From Sipunculus nudus (taxonomy: Eukaryota > Annelida > Sipuncula > Golfingiida > Sipunculidae): a DNA stretch of 64,000 nt. Both the position numbers and the translations under genes were made by a program. Where the stretch lies: contig CM049313.1 in the NCBI GenBank assembly GCA_026874595.1, positions 76,378,659 to 76,442,658 on the forward strand, given 5' to 3'. The notes beneath the pieces were generated by a model, which made no database searches, was not told the origin of the DNA, and saw nothing but the letters and a program-made list of their open reading frames with translations. Positions 1 to 62,969 of this stretch are shown here, piece after piece (the first letter of the stretch is position 1; each line of letters begins with the position of its first letter).

Positions 1-2420
1 CACAAGTCATAGATGAGGTTGAACCTTAAAGCCCATCCATCCTGTTGCATTAATACTGTGGTAAACAGTCAGTAATCTTAATGTTAGGGTACAAGTGACA
101 AATTAAAACAAAAGAGTACATGTGCATGAACTCACAAACCAAGTGTATATCTGTCTCTATGGTAACAGATCAGTTTGCTGTATGGTGTGGAATTGGCTAT
201 GGTCAGTGCAGCTGTGCAGAACATGCTTGTGTTCCTGAGGTCAGAATTTAAACAACCATGCAGGGGAGGGGGGGGGGAATATTCTTTAACATGTTAGGTG
301 TTGTTAGAAAGTACACAGACATATCTCACTATAGATTTGGATAGATCAGGCTTATTTTAAGTGACATAGTGTATATCTGTCAGGCATAAAGGAAAAATAT
401 GAAAAATATTTGCTTTCGAATCAAGACTTTGAAGTGCCGCTATCCATACAAGATGTAAAGGCATTCAGATGCTGGTCATAGCGTCTATTGTTATGAAGAG
501 GGCGGAAAATGATGCTAATAAACCTAAAATATTTACTTAACTATTGGTCCATTAGACCATTTAATTTAAAACCTGCCTAAGTGCTGCAGTACTGAAGTAA
601 CACAATCTGTCAGGTTATAATATAATACAAAGAATAGAATAAAGTTCCTAAGGATATTTTGGTTTATTTTGATATCCTACCATTAACATGCCTGGCTGTC
701 TTGTTGTAAATCTCTTTTTTTTCTCATGAAAATTTTACAATTAATTTAAATTCAGGGGTTTTACAAACACTGCTTTTACTCAAAAATGCATGTGGATCAA
801 ATATTACAAACTCTCAAGAAATGACAGGTCATATAAAACTGATAATTATAGTAATTTTGGTCCTGTAAAAACTTTGTTGGTCAGCTTTTCAATTTGATTT
901 GATTATGTTCGAAAACACCATGTATCCCGGATTGATTAAAAGATTTGTAAAAACAAAACTTATATTTTTCCTTCATCAGGTTTAAATTTGTAAGACTAGG
1001 AAAGTTTAATTGGTCAGTCCTTAGTAATTAGATTTAGTATATGAAGTCAGTGACAGAGGTTTAATTTGAATATTCCACGTTTGCTTCAGAAAACTTGGAG
1101 TGTATTTTATCTTTAAATATATGGCCTTAAACAGGAAGTGGTTTGGGAGCAAGGTTAGATATAAATGAAGATTTAATGGTTCATAAATGTATTGAAGAAA
1201 ATACGGGGGCTCTGTGTTTATGGTTTAAGGGGGTGTCAGTGGGTGCATTCTTGTGAGTGTGATCGTGACTAGATTAGGCATGCTTTATATACAGTGTGTT
1301 TTTACAGTAAAATATGCGAGAATAAGGGTACTGTTACACAATCCTGGTATTGTATACAAACAGATTTGTGAACATGCTGGCTGTCTCGTATATCATGAAC
1401 CACCTGTATTTATTTGTTGTCTTTCTCAATAAATCAGATTACATGAGTTCACCTTGTTTCATTTAGAGCATCCTTTTTTTCCCCCCCGAGTTTCAGTAAT
1501 TTGATGAACACACCATGTAACAGGGATGATTTGTGGCTTGGATCCAGGTCTGGTATTGTCAGATGTGAATAATGATGATGATAAACAACATGGTAACAGC
1601 ATGAACTAGAAATCAATCAGACACTGCTTACCTCCGCCTATGTTCACGATAACCAGATCTGCCAGGTATATCACAAAGATCCTCATCAAACAAACCAAAC
1701 CTCATCAAACTTTGGTCTGTGGTACTTAAGTTGAGGAAGTATATTAATCCTAGTGAAGAGTACCAGTATGGTATAGTTCACCAAACCAATGGTGTCATCA
1801 CAGGTTAGTTCTGTCTTCCTGAACAAAGGCTGCTCCAGGCACACCTGTGCACACCTGAGCACACCTGAGCTGGGCACCTTAACCATAACACCACTGCCCC
1901 CATGCACTCCTACAGTCATCAAGGTTAACCCAAATTTCAACAAAATCTGTTGATACTATTTTTCGCTCTTCCTTTTAAAATTTGCTAAAAGACAAACCAA
2001 CCAGCCATTGCAACAAACATGTAACCTGCTGCTAGAGGTTAAATAATGCACACATATTACAATATACAAATGTGAGACATACAATTAAATGTGTACTCAA
2101 ATGATGTAGGTGGAAATGAATATTAACTTAACTTTGGTTAAGTCTTAAAAATCAGGACTTGTTATGCCTGTGTTAAATGCTGGATCATACCCATATACAA
2201 CAACAATCTATTCAGTGAAAAAAATCATATATATATAGATCTGAAGTGTTTAAAAATCAACATCAGGAATGCTTTATGTCTAAAAGGGGTGTTCAGCAAG
2301 TACTCAAATCTGAGCAATTTTCCCCAGAGTCTGAATTCAGGACCCATGCTATTGTGTAATTGGTATTCAAGCCCACTCTGCCACCTGTTTCAGCTCCAAG
2401 GCCCTTAAATTTGATCAAAT
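1..2420. other. non-coding DNA, no feature recognised
   Basis: AT-rich sequence without a convincing exon, RNA gene or element ends. Short open frames lack splice context. It is probably intron of the long unc13 transcript or upstream DNA. Confidence 0.5.
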
Positions 2421-4438
2421 TCCTAGTAATTGTATCCGCCAAGACAGAGTTTTGCGGATACTATGTTTTCAGCTGCACGCCGCCGCCGCCGAAGAACTCC
2501 TCCGTAACCGCTGGGCGGAATTTTACGAAACCCGGGATTATATTCGGGTCACATGTGAACTGCTGGGCCCCAATTTTGTTTTGACCTCTGACCTTTCCTC
2601 TGCGCTCTGCGTCCGTTTGTGCGTATGTTTCCACACATAAACCCACATATCTCGGGAACCGTTTGACCGATCAGGAAAATTTTTTTGCACAAATGTAGCC
2701 CTTGGAGAGCTTTATAACATACACAAACAATGGTGGCGCCACCTGCAACCATGTTTGCACAGTGTCCATCTGTTCGTCTGCCTTGGGTTAAAATCACTCA
2801 TGTCTCTGCAGTGACTTGACTAATTCACCTGAAATTCGGCATGCGCAAACATCCTGGATAGCTTTTCTGATTTTATGACAGGTGGCGCCACCTACATTCA
2901 CGTTTACGCTGCAGACATCCAAGCTCATATCTCGGGAACCGTTTGACCGATCAGGAAAATTTTTTTGCACAAATGTAGCCCTTGGAGAGCTTTATAACAT
3001 ACAAGAAAAATGGTGGCGCCACCTGCAACCATGTTTGCACAGTGTCCATCTGTTTGTCTGCCTAGGGTTAAAATCACTCATATCTCTGCAGTGACTTGAC
3101 TAATTCACCTGAAATTCGGCATGCTTATACATCCTGGATAGCTTTTCTGATTTTATGACAGGTGGCGCCACCTACATTCACGTTTACGCTGCAGACATCC
3201 AAGCTTATATCTCGGGAACCGTTTGACCGATCAGGAAAATTTTTTTGCACAAATGTAGCCCTTGGATAGCTTTATAACATACACAAAAAATGGTGGTGCC
3301 ACCTGCAACCATGTTTGCACAGTGTCCATCTGTTCGTCTGCCTTGGGTTAAAATCACTCATATCTCTGCAGTGACTTGACTAATTCACCTGAAATTCGGC
3401 ATGCGTAAACATCCTGGATAGCTTTTCTGATTTTATGACAGGTGGCGCCACCTACATTCACGTTTACGCTGCAGACATCCAAGCTCATATCTCGGGAACC
3501 GTTTGACCGATCAGGAAAATTTTTTTGCACAAATGTAGCCCTTGGAGAGCTTTATAACATACAAGAAAAATGGTGGCGCCACCTGCAACCATGTTTGCAC
3601 AGTGTCCATTTGTTCGTCTGCCTAGGGTTAAAATCACTCATATCTCTGCAGTGACTTGACTAATTCACCTGAAATTCGGCATGCTTATACATCCTGGATA
3701 GCTTTTCTGATTTTATGACAGGTGGCGCCACCTACATTCACGTTTACGCTGCAGACATCCAAGCTCATATCTCAGGAACCGTTTGACCGATCAGGAAAAT
3801 TTTTTTGCACAAATGTAGCCCTTGGATAGCTTTATAACATACACAAAAAATGGTGGCGCCACCTGCAACCATGTTTGCACAGTGTCCATCTGTTCGTCTG
3901 CCTTGGGATAAAATCACTCATATCTCGACAGTGGTTTGACATATCTGCCTAAAATTTTGCAAGTTTATACATCCCCGACAGCTCTCTTGATTTTATGACA
4001 GGTGGCGCCAACTGCATTCTAGTTTATGCAGCAGATATCCAAGCTCATATCTTGGGAACCATTTGACCGATTGGGCCAAAGTTTTGCATGTGTATAGTTC
4101 TCACATAGCTCTTTATCATACGCTAAACTGGTGGCGCCACCTGCAACCCTTTTTGCACAGCATCAATCTGTTTGTCTGCCAAGGGCAAAAATCACTCATA
4201 TACATGTAGTGGTTTGACTTATCTGCCTTAAATTTTGCATATGTATACAACTTGGACGGCTTTCTGGATTTTGTGGTAGGTGGCGCAACCTACATACACA
4301 ATTTGGCTGCAGACATCCATGCTTATATGCAACACTTCACTCTATTTCCCATTGCCACTCAATCCATGCCTCACTTCACCCGTTCCACTCTGATTTAGGC
4401 GGATACAAGTAGTCGCTTGTCGACTACCCGTATTCTAG
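2421..4438. mobile_element. Helitron-like non-autonomous element with 280-bp tandem core
   Basis: The left end starts TC at 2421. The right end has a perfect hairpin, GTAGTCG-CTTGT-CGACTAC (4409-4427), then CCGTATT and CTAG followed by T, as expected for Helitrons (CTRR end after a hairpin). Subterminal arms GTATCCGCC (2432-2440) and GGCGGATAC (4398-4406) are inverted. The left arm also pairs locally with GCGGATAC (2454-2461). The core is a 280-bp tandem array. No transposase or helicase frame is present. Bivalve elements with such repeat cores are known (pearl type). Confidence 0.75.
2600..4330. repeat. 280-bp tandem array with 560-bp higher-order period
   Basis: GGTGGCGCCACCTACATTCA recurs at 2881, 3161, 3441 and 3721, exactly 280 bp apart, with decayed copies on both sides. 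Copies starting at 2881 and 3441 share variants (acaagaaaaa, cctaggg, atgcttatac). The alternating copies share another set (acacaaaaaa, ccttggg, atgcgtaaac). The array therefore grew as 560-bp dimers. Confidence 0.9.
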
Positions 4439-4968
4439 TTATCTTTCAGCATTGATCAGGTAATGCACAATGAACAGATACAATCTTTGGCAGTCGTGCC
4501 CTTGACACTGAAATAAACTGAATTATGATACCCCATATATAACTGGTATTTGTTGGAAAATTAACATGGATGATATGTATACAGAGACACTTATTTTTGT
4601 ACATAATAAGTGCTGCATTTTGAATTCATATGAATGTATTTTTCCTTGTTATCACCTGACAGCTTCTTTTAGTAAGCCACTTGTTGTCATGAAATGTATA
4701 CATCATAAACAAGTTTTTCATTGATAGGAAAAGTATGCTTTACCTAAGTGACAGGACACATGTTGTCATTGATGTGAAGGTTAATCTCGTGGTGTAATAC
4801 AGTATGTCCAAAGGTTTTGTAAAGTTTTAACCTGTTCGTGTTCTTAAATTAAGTATTTTGAATACTGGTTGATAATGTGCCTGTAGAGGTGTATAACTAA
4901 AGCATTTGTCTGTTGCTGTCTATGTTGTGACTGATTTTGACTGCAGTATAGATTATATTGAAAGAATA
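4439..4968. other. non-coding, nothing recognised
   Basis: Low-complexity AT-rich DNA between two mobile elements. I see no exon, repeat unit or element end in it. Confidence 0.5.
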
Positions 4969-5394
4969 TACTGTGGTTGGCTTCATATTCGCGAGGCTGA
5001 AATTTCGCGTTTTCTTTATTTTTTATGTTTCGCGAGGATTTCATTTTCGCGATCTCACCAGAACCTATATCAAATCTTCGGTAAAGCCATACCTGTGTGT
5101 ATTATAAAATGAGAATAAGTCATGAGTTTGTGATATTCTTCTCATATAACAATGGGCTCGTACAGGTAGTTAAGTTCAAATTTAAGTTAACGATTTCCCA
5201 ATATCTGCATGGATGCAACTTATTATAAAATTTCTCACTGTTCTAACCTATCCCCATACGAGTATTTGCCACATTGATAAGAAGGTCATACTCAAATTGG
5301 CCAATAATTCCCGAGGGTTTCATTTTCGCGATTATTTCCCATTCGCGAATATCACGAAATTAAAACCCTCGCCAACAAAAAGGCAACCACAGTA
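4969..5394. mobile_element. 426-bp MITE with TA flanks
   Basis: The inverted ends are TA-CTGTGGTTGGC at the left and GGCAACCACAG-TA at the right. The interior has several TTCGCGA-type motifs (ATTCGCGAGG, TTTCGCG, TTTTCGCGAT). TA at both borders fits a Tc1/mariner-type target duplication. It has no coding capacity. The left end is related to the 131-bp tandem repeat near 52 kb. Confidence 0.75.
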
Positions 5395-6017
5395 TCTGAT
5401 ATATATTGTCCAAATCACATAGCCATGGATGTTTGACCATGTATACTCTTTACAAAACATGCTTATTACTTACATACTGTGTAGAGTATATATATACTGT
5501 CATTAGTCCTAGTACCCGAGCCCGCATGTTTTTCCATTTTAAATTCAGATACATTTGAGACAGTATAAAAACTTCTAATCCAAAGGCTGCTGGAGTTATT
5601 CCACCAACTACCTGGGTAAAAAATGTCTTACCTTGCACTAAATTTATTTGAGACAAATGATCCAAATAGTGACAGAACAGTAAACAATGCCTGTGTTTGA
5701 GACACATTCATCACTGGTTAACTGAGATGTAAACAAACCATTCCAGCTGATGACAACAGACGATGGAGTATCATACATGACAGACCTGTTGACCTCTTTG
5801 TGATGTCACAAGTGTCTTACAAATAGCTCTAGGAACAATTGACATGGAAAGTCCTCCATGGAGGAATGTGCTGTCCAGCTGTGCCGGAAAGACGCCATCC
5901 TCCAACATAATTAATGCCACAGGGTTGCAAAGTAAATACTTTTAATCAGTATTATGATTACTTCACACAAAATTGGTGGAATATCTTCATACAGTTTGGA
6001 CTGTAAGTCATTTTTTT

Positions 6018-6590
6018 ACGCCCATCTATGACAGGACTTATTTTGGTATACCCATGGTCCGTCCATTGGTCAGCAATAACTTACCAAGGTTTTGATGGAT
6101 TTCCTCAAACTCACCTTAACTGTAATTACCAATGGATTATCTCACCAAATCCCTATTATAAGCAATATCCATGCATATTTAATGAGCTAATGGGTCACCA
6201 GGCTACTTTAAGGGTCCCAATAATTACTTATGAGGATTAGATGGATTTTTTTTAAACTCAACAGAAATATTTACTTATATTCCCATTCCATTCCTGGTAA
6301 AATCCATGCATATTTAATGAGGTCAGAGGTCACCAAATTATGATAGTATTGTGATGCTTTAAAAAAATTTCTGATGGATTTTTTATGAAACTCATTATAA
6401 ATATTAACCAACAGAGTTTCTCACCTGAATAAAATTCTTTGCAAAATTCAGTCATATTTAATGAGGTCACAATTAATTCATGATGGGCATATAATGCACC
6501 ATTTGTGGTGCTCTTGTTATAGAATATTCTTAAAACAGATACCACAAAGAAAACATGCAGACGTGGGCACTAGGACGGACTACAGTGCAC
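6018..6590. repeat. degenerate dispersed repeat with internal tandem copies
   Basis: CATATTTAATGAG, mostly followed by GTCA, recurs near 6174, 6307 and 6453 with similar surrounding phrases (ATGGATTTTTTTTAAACTCA, then TCATTATAAATATT). The left edge contains GGTATACCCATGGTCCGTCC, a phrase typical of bivalve dispersed repeats. Borders are uncertain. Confidence 0.5.
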
Positions 6591-9500
6591 AACTAAGTTT
6601 CCCTATGTTCACGACAACAACATTGAAGATGTGTCAATTTGGGAACAAGTTAAAGCAATTATCCTGGAATTGTGAAATCCATCAGGAGAAAACACAGGGA
6701 AGACTTGAGGGAATTAGTTTCCATGAATTTCTAGGAACCGTTTCTTATGATGTTCTGTGAGACCAGTGTAATTAACCTAGAACGGTTCTTTGCCCAGCCT
6801 CAGGATGCTGTCCGAATAACAAGTCTTGTGCCCGCGCATCTCCAGCAAGCCAACAACTGGCTATATATAATCATAATTCTAAAAGTCTGTGGCTTTAAAT
6901 GACGGTAATAATGGTTATGCATGTAAAATGATTTCTGGCCAGGTCTGTGGCCTTGAAGTTTGTGGCCATTATTTTGTTAACTTGTGGTAGCAACTGAGAT
7001 CAGCAAAAAATGAACAAATTAGCTGTCTGACGGTAAAACTGAAACTGAAACTGTTTGATGAATCAAGATTTGGTGATGTCACAGGCTGAACAAAGAGGTG
7101 GTGTCTTCATCTGTAGGTGTGTATGATGTCATCAGTCTCTGTATGTGGAGACATATTCATTGAGTCACAATATTCTTTCCATGTAGGTAATTCCAGAAAA
7201 TAAATGACTTGACTGGAATTGATAAAAAATCTCTGACAAACCAGACATTGTGATTAGGGGTTAAACATGCTGAGGATGCAAAAAGAACAAACCTGTCTAG
7301 ATCTGCAAGTTTAAATAGTCTGAGCAGGTGACATCATATTAAACAGGAATCCAGGTATCTGGTGAGATTGTGGGAACACCCCCATACCCTGGCCTGGTTG
7401 ATATGTGGGTGCTTTTGTCAGGGATCTCACGAGTCTCAGGTGAAACAATAAAAAAATACACCCACATTGTCAGAATACTTAGTAGGTGGCACATCTCAGG
7501 TTTAGAAAATCATACTGGTTATAATAAGCTGAATTATATATTCGTAGCTTGAGATAGCTTTGTCCACTATTACTTCCTGATTAATCAGCTGCAAGACAAT
7601 ATCTGGATGTTGTCACGGGTCCTTAAACTTTGGAAAACAAAAGATCACCAGGTGAGTCATAGTCATTTTAGGTATGTTAACAACAAGGAACAGGCTGCTG
7701 ATGTGTGGCACAGGCAACAAGGTCATACCTGGACGTGAGGTCCTCCATGTAATTGAAGGTTTAATGCAAACGCTCCTTAGCCAGGGTTGCTCGTTTAATG
7801 CTTAATGAAACCTTCAGACTAACAGAAGGAAGCAAGATTTTTGCAAATTTCAGTTTAAGCTTCAATTTCTGCCTCATAAATATTCTTGACACCAGTTTGC
7901 ATAGAGTAAATTAAGCTGAAGCTTAGACAATTGACAACACTTCATATTTTTTTACTGACTTTATTTACTTAATCTTTATCCATGAAAATTTCATTAAAAA
8001 AAAAAACGAAACTAACCTTGCGGTTTGGTTGTCATCTTAAATTGGTGTCATTCAGTGTACTGATCAGTTTTGAAGACTAAAGTCCATACAATTCATGCTT
8101 GCTTTTTATGTTCATTAACTAGTGGTAGGAATTAGTTTTGAAATTATAATCAATGATTGAAAAATTATTACGACTGATGATTGATTATTAATCAATTATT
8201 TCATGTACTTTCTATATTACCTTGCAGTTTGCTGCATATTGGTACTTAAAATATTGACAAGGCTGGTAAAAGGTGTGACATGTACATCAGTATTTACAAT
8301 GAAACCTTCAGTTAACCCCCATATGCATCCAATGTCAACTTACCCATTGGATGATTGTTGGCTGCACAAGGATCCATTTTAATGCTGTTCATTACTCTGT
8401 GTTCCTGTATCCCTGACAGGATTAGATTCTTTGCATGTGCATACATAATCATTTTTAATCAATTATGCAAAAATGCAATTGATGTAATCCATTTTGATAG
8501 AAAACAACAAATCATCGATTTAATTGATTTATTAGCACACCCTTATTTTTTACCCTTTTAACACTTCACTGTATACATGACCACTAAAGCATATTCTACT
8601 GTAACCTAAGCAAACCCTCTCTGTAGTAACTGTTGAAAATTGGGTAAAGATAAAACAAAAGATGAACAAGATATTGCCAGAATAAATGGAATCAAGATTA
8701 AGGGTTAATCTCAGACATTCATACTTAAATATCATATTCATAAGTTCATACAGAACGTCAGCAAACTGACACCTGTGTCATACATGCTTTTATTTGGAGG
8801 ATGTATGAGCAGTAAAAGGGAACTTTACTGAAAGAAAGGCTTCATTTTACAGAGACTCAACATTACTCAGAGTAGCAAAGTTAAAAAAAGGAATTGAGCT
8901 CATGCAGTTACACATATTAGTAACATTTCAACCAGACTTGAGTCTGGAGAATGTGCATTTAATTAAACTACAAATTGTCGTTCTTACATGGACAACAAAT
9001 TAATATGCAAGATTAGTGGAATGGATTCATGAATGTATTACAAGGTCATTGGAAGAAATAGCTTGAATAAATAGGTTAAATCTGACTAAAAAAAGTTAAA
9101 TCTGAGCTGAAAGTGTATGTGGTAACAGTGTATGGATTAGTTCCAGTTTTGAACCAGAAAAGTAGTAATGATAGGAATTAACCTGATCTGGGCTGATCTG
9201 GGCATTAGCAACATGAACAGAGCCTAGGTGTGGATGTATGAACCGGAATGTGAAAGTGTGAATGGATTGGTTCTTGACGACTCCATGGGGAGTACTAAGT
9301 ACAGGAAGTCTTATTCTTGTCCTGTCAAAGGCATACAGATAACCGAGGGGTGTGAGAGGAATGTATTGAACAGTAATATTGTGGAACGGAATGTTGCTGT
9401 TATACGTCGTTACCAATAACAGATCAACAAGACTTATTTAGTGATGAACAGGTTTAAATGTTAAAAAAATCAAAGTAATCATGATAACTGATTGGAAAGG

Positions 9501-10136
9501 TTGAAATTGACATTTTATGATGAAATATATTGTTAACAATGATATGTAATACATACTAACTATATTTAAAGATGAAACATTACAAATTATATGTGTTTGA
9601 AAGTGACTACCTGATATCTCCACCAAGATCCCCCCATATCAGTGTAGCTATTTTCCTGCACAATGTTATGCTTCAGTAACACAGGTTGACCATGTCAGTT
9701 GCTTAACAAAAGCTGGCCCTTGTAGCTTTGAATGGATTAGTCTCCTGGTTGACAAAGGAAAGGTCCTGCGTCACAAATATATGTAATCCTTTGAATAACA
9801 AATATATTATATTACAATTAAATTAATGTCTAATTAATCGTGTTTCCTTAAACCTTGTGATGTTATAATATTGATATAATATTGTGTACATCATGTGTTT
9901 GCTACTTAATCTCTGTATTCATCACATAAGATCTCCATCAGGTGATGTGTTCAAATCCATAACTGTTGGGATGGAATATGGATTATCAAGCAAGCACTTA
10001 AAAAATGCAATTATTTAGATGATTTATCATTTCCATTTACAGCCTATAGCCTGTACATTGTCTGCCCCCTTATTTGGATGTGTTGGTTTTATGTATGCAT
10101 GTGTATATCTGTTCTAATTAACTTTTTCTTTGACAG
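6591..10136. other. non-coding, nothing recognised
   Basis: AT-rich DNA with runs such as poly-A at 7996-8007. I found no splice-bounded open frame with protein-like content and no clear element ends. Confidence 0.45.
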
Positions 10137-10205
10137 TTAAAATCCATTTCAGCACATCCTGAAAAGTCTGAGAAATTCTATTCTACTCACGTACCAGCGG
10201 CTTCT
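10137..10205 (+). CDS. possible upstream unc13 exon (weak)
   Basis: After a good acceptor (ttctttgacag) an open frame reads LKSISAHPEKSEKFYSTHVP and AAS up to a possible weak donor tct|gttagt. The frame is stopped at 10215-10217. The 69 bp are 23 codons, so it would join exon 1 in phase 0. The Ser/Lys/Glu composition looks coding-like, but I cannot match it to a known Unc-13 segment. Confidence 0.25.
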
Positions 10206-10537
10206 GTTAGTTCATAACGTCTTACCTAGTAGCGGCATCAGTCCAGTGTCGTCAAGGTCCTCCTCCGTCGTCCTTCAAACTTTTGCTTCGTCTTCCCACC
10301 TCGGGACACCATATGCTTCTGTCTCCCGTCCCTTCTCTCCTCCCTTCACGAGAGCTACTTCTGTTTGTTTTGTTTTCTTTATAAAGAGTTCCGACAGTTA
10401 TCACATACCACAAACCAGCATGATCCTGCACATATTTATATGTCTGTAGTCAAAGTTCATCCAAACCTTACCTTACGACCTCCTCAGTTTAGCGACCGCC
10501 TCAAAATAACAACCACTTGTTCATGGTCTTAATTTTT

Positions 10538-12117
10538 TAGCTCAGCTGACTGTTAGTCATCTGAGCTTTAGCAATCACTTTTTGTCCGTCGTCCGTCCGT
10601 CTGTCCGTCTGTCTTGCTGTCCGTCCATCCGTTAACCAGGCACAAATCATAACTGCTGGACCTGGAATCTTCTAACTTTAGTTTACATCCCGAGAGGTTC
10701 ATGAAAAATCTCCTTGGAAACCTGGAATTAGGTCTCTGTTACCCATATTCTTCAAGCTATGGGGCTCTGAAGTACCCCCCAGAATAATAAAAAATTTGAT
10801 ACAAAAGCTCAAGTATCTGAACAACTAGTGCATTGATCACCATGATTCTGTGCACAAATATTGATCATGGAGTGTTTCATCAGTTTCTGCAGACTGGTGG
10901 CGCCACCTGTATTTTTTCAATTTTTTACGATTTTTTTTCTGTATTTTGAGACCTTTAAAGATCTGTTAACAGGGCCCAAATTGTAACCGCTTGATCTGGA
11001 ATCTTCTAACTTTACATCCAGAGAGGTCTATGAAAAGTCTCCATGGAAACTGGGAATTAGGTCTCTGTTACCCATATTCTTTAAGCTATGGTGCTTCGAA
11101 AAATCTCCTTGGAAACCTGGAATTAGGTCTCTGTTACCCATATTCTTCAGGCTATGGGGCTCTGAAGTACCCCCCAGAATAATAAAAAATTTGATACAAA
11201 AGCTCAAGTATCTGAACAACTTGTGCATTGATCACCATGATTCTGTGCACAAATATTGATCATGGAGTGTTTCATCAGTTTCTGCAGACTGGTGGCGCCA
11301 CCTGTATTTTTTCAATTTTTTACAATTTTTTTTCTGTATTTTGAGACCTTTAAAGATCTGTTAACAGGGCCCAAATTGTAACCGCTTGATCTGGAATCTT
11401 CTAACTTTACATCCAGAGAGGTCTATGAAAAGTCTCCATGGAAACTGGGAATTAGGTCTCTGTTACCCATATTCTTTAAGCTATGGTGCTTCGAAGTCCC
11501 CCCCCCCCAATGAAAAATTTGACACAAAAGCTCAAGTATCTGAACAACTTATGCATTGATCATCATGATTCTTTGCATGGTTATTTGTCATGGAACGTTT
11601 CAATAGTTTCTGCAGACTAATGGCATCCCCTGTATTTTTTTATTTTTTACTATTTTTTTCTCTGTGTTTGAGCTAAAGCAGGGCACAAATCATAACCATT
11701 GGACCTGGAATCTCCTTACTTTAAATCCAGGGAGGTCCACAAGAAGTCTCCTAGGAAACATGAAATTAGGTCTCTGTTACCCATATTTTTTTAGACATGG
11801 TGCTTCTAAGCACCCCTCAGAATGATTGAAAATTTGATACCAAAGAAGGGCACAAATCATAACCATTTGGCCCAGAAACTTCTTACTTGACATCCTGAGA
11901 GTTCCTCAAAAGTTCTCCCAATAAACTGAAATTCAGTCACTGTGACCTATATTCCCAGAGTTTTGGGGTATGTTTTAGCACCCCAGAAATAATGCAAAAT
12001 ACACACAAATTGCCAGATTACTCAGGAAAGGCTGGACATTATCTTAATTAGTTGCCTGTGCAAGGACATATTGTCAACATGTCAGTCGGCTGAGCGTCAT
12101 GACCCATGGGTCACTTG
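10538..12117. mobile_element. non-autonomous repeat element with hairpin ends and internal tandem copies
   Basis: The left end AGCTCAGCTGACT-GTT-AGTCATCTGAGCT is a near-perfect hairpin followed by GTCCGTC repeats. The right end has GTCAGTCGGCTGAGCG, inverted relative to the left end, then the palindrome GACCCATGGGTC and ACTTG before a T run. Inside, a unit of about 390 bp beginning GGAATCTTCTAACTTTA is repeated two to three times, with a further internal duplication near 11100. GGTGGCGCCACC occurs at 10896 and 11290. A Helitron-like origin is possible but unproven. Confidence 0.65.
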
Positions 12118-12247
12118 TTTTTTTGCTTCTAATAAGAGTCCTCCTTCAGACAACCACCTTGAAAAAGTGACCAATTTATCAAAGTCATAATTTGGAAGTT
12201 TATTGTTTCTGTATATCTTTATTAATTCCTGTTTACCGTCTTTGCAG

Positions 12248-62837
<50,590 letters not shown>

Positions 62838-62969
62838 GTGAGAGGGCACAATCTTTACTCCCCATAGCCAAGCTCCATGGCTGGTCTCATAACACAGGTT
62901 TTACTGTACTTATTCCTGTTATTTTCTGTCCCACCAAATGAGATACTCATCTGTTTCTTGGCACTTTTT

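Noticed and set aside
2360-3654. Short open frames, two of them identical 70-codon ORFs
   Set aside because: They are duplicated units of the 280-bp tandem repeat inside a Helitron-like element, not genes.
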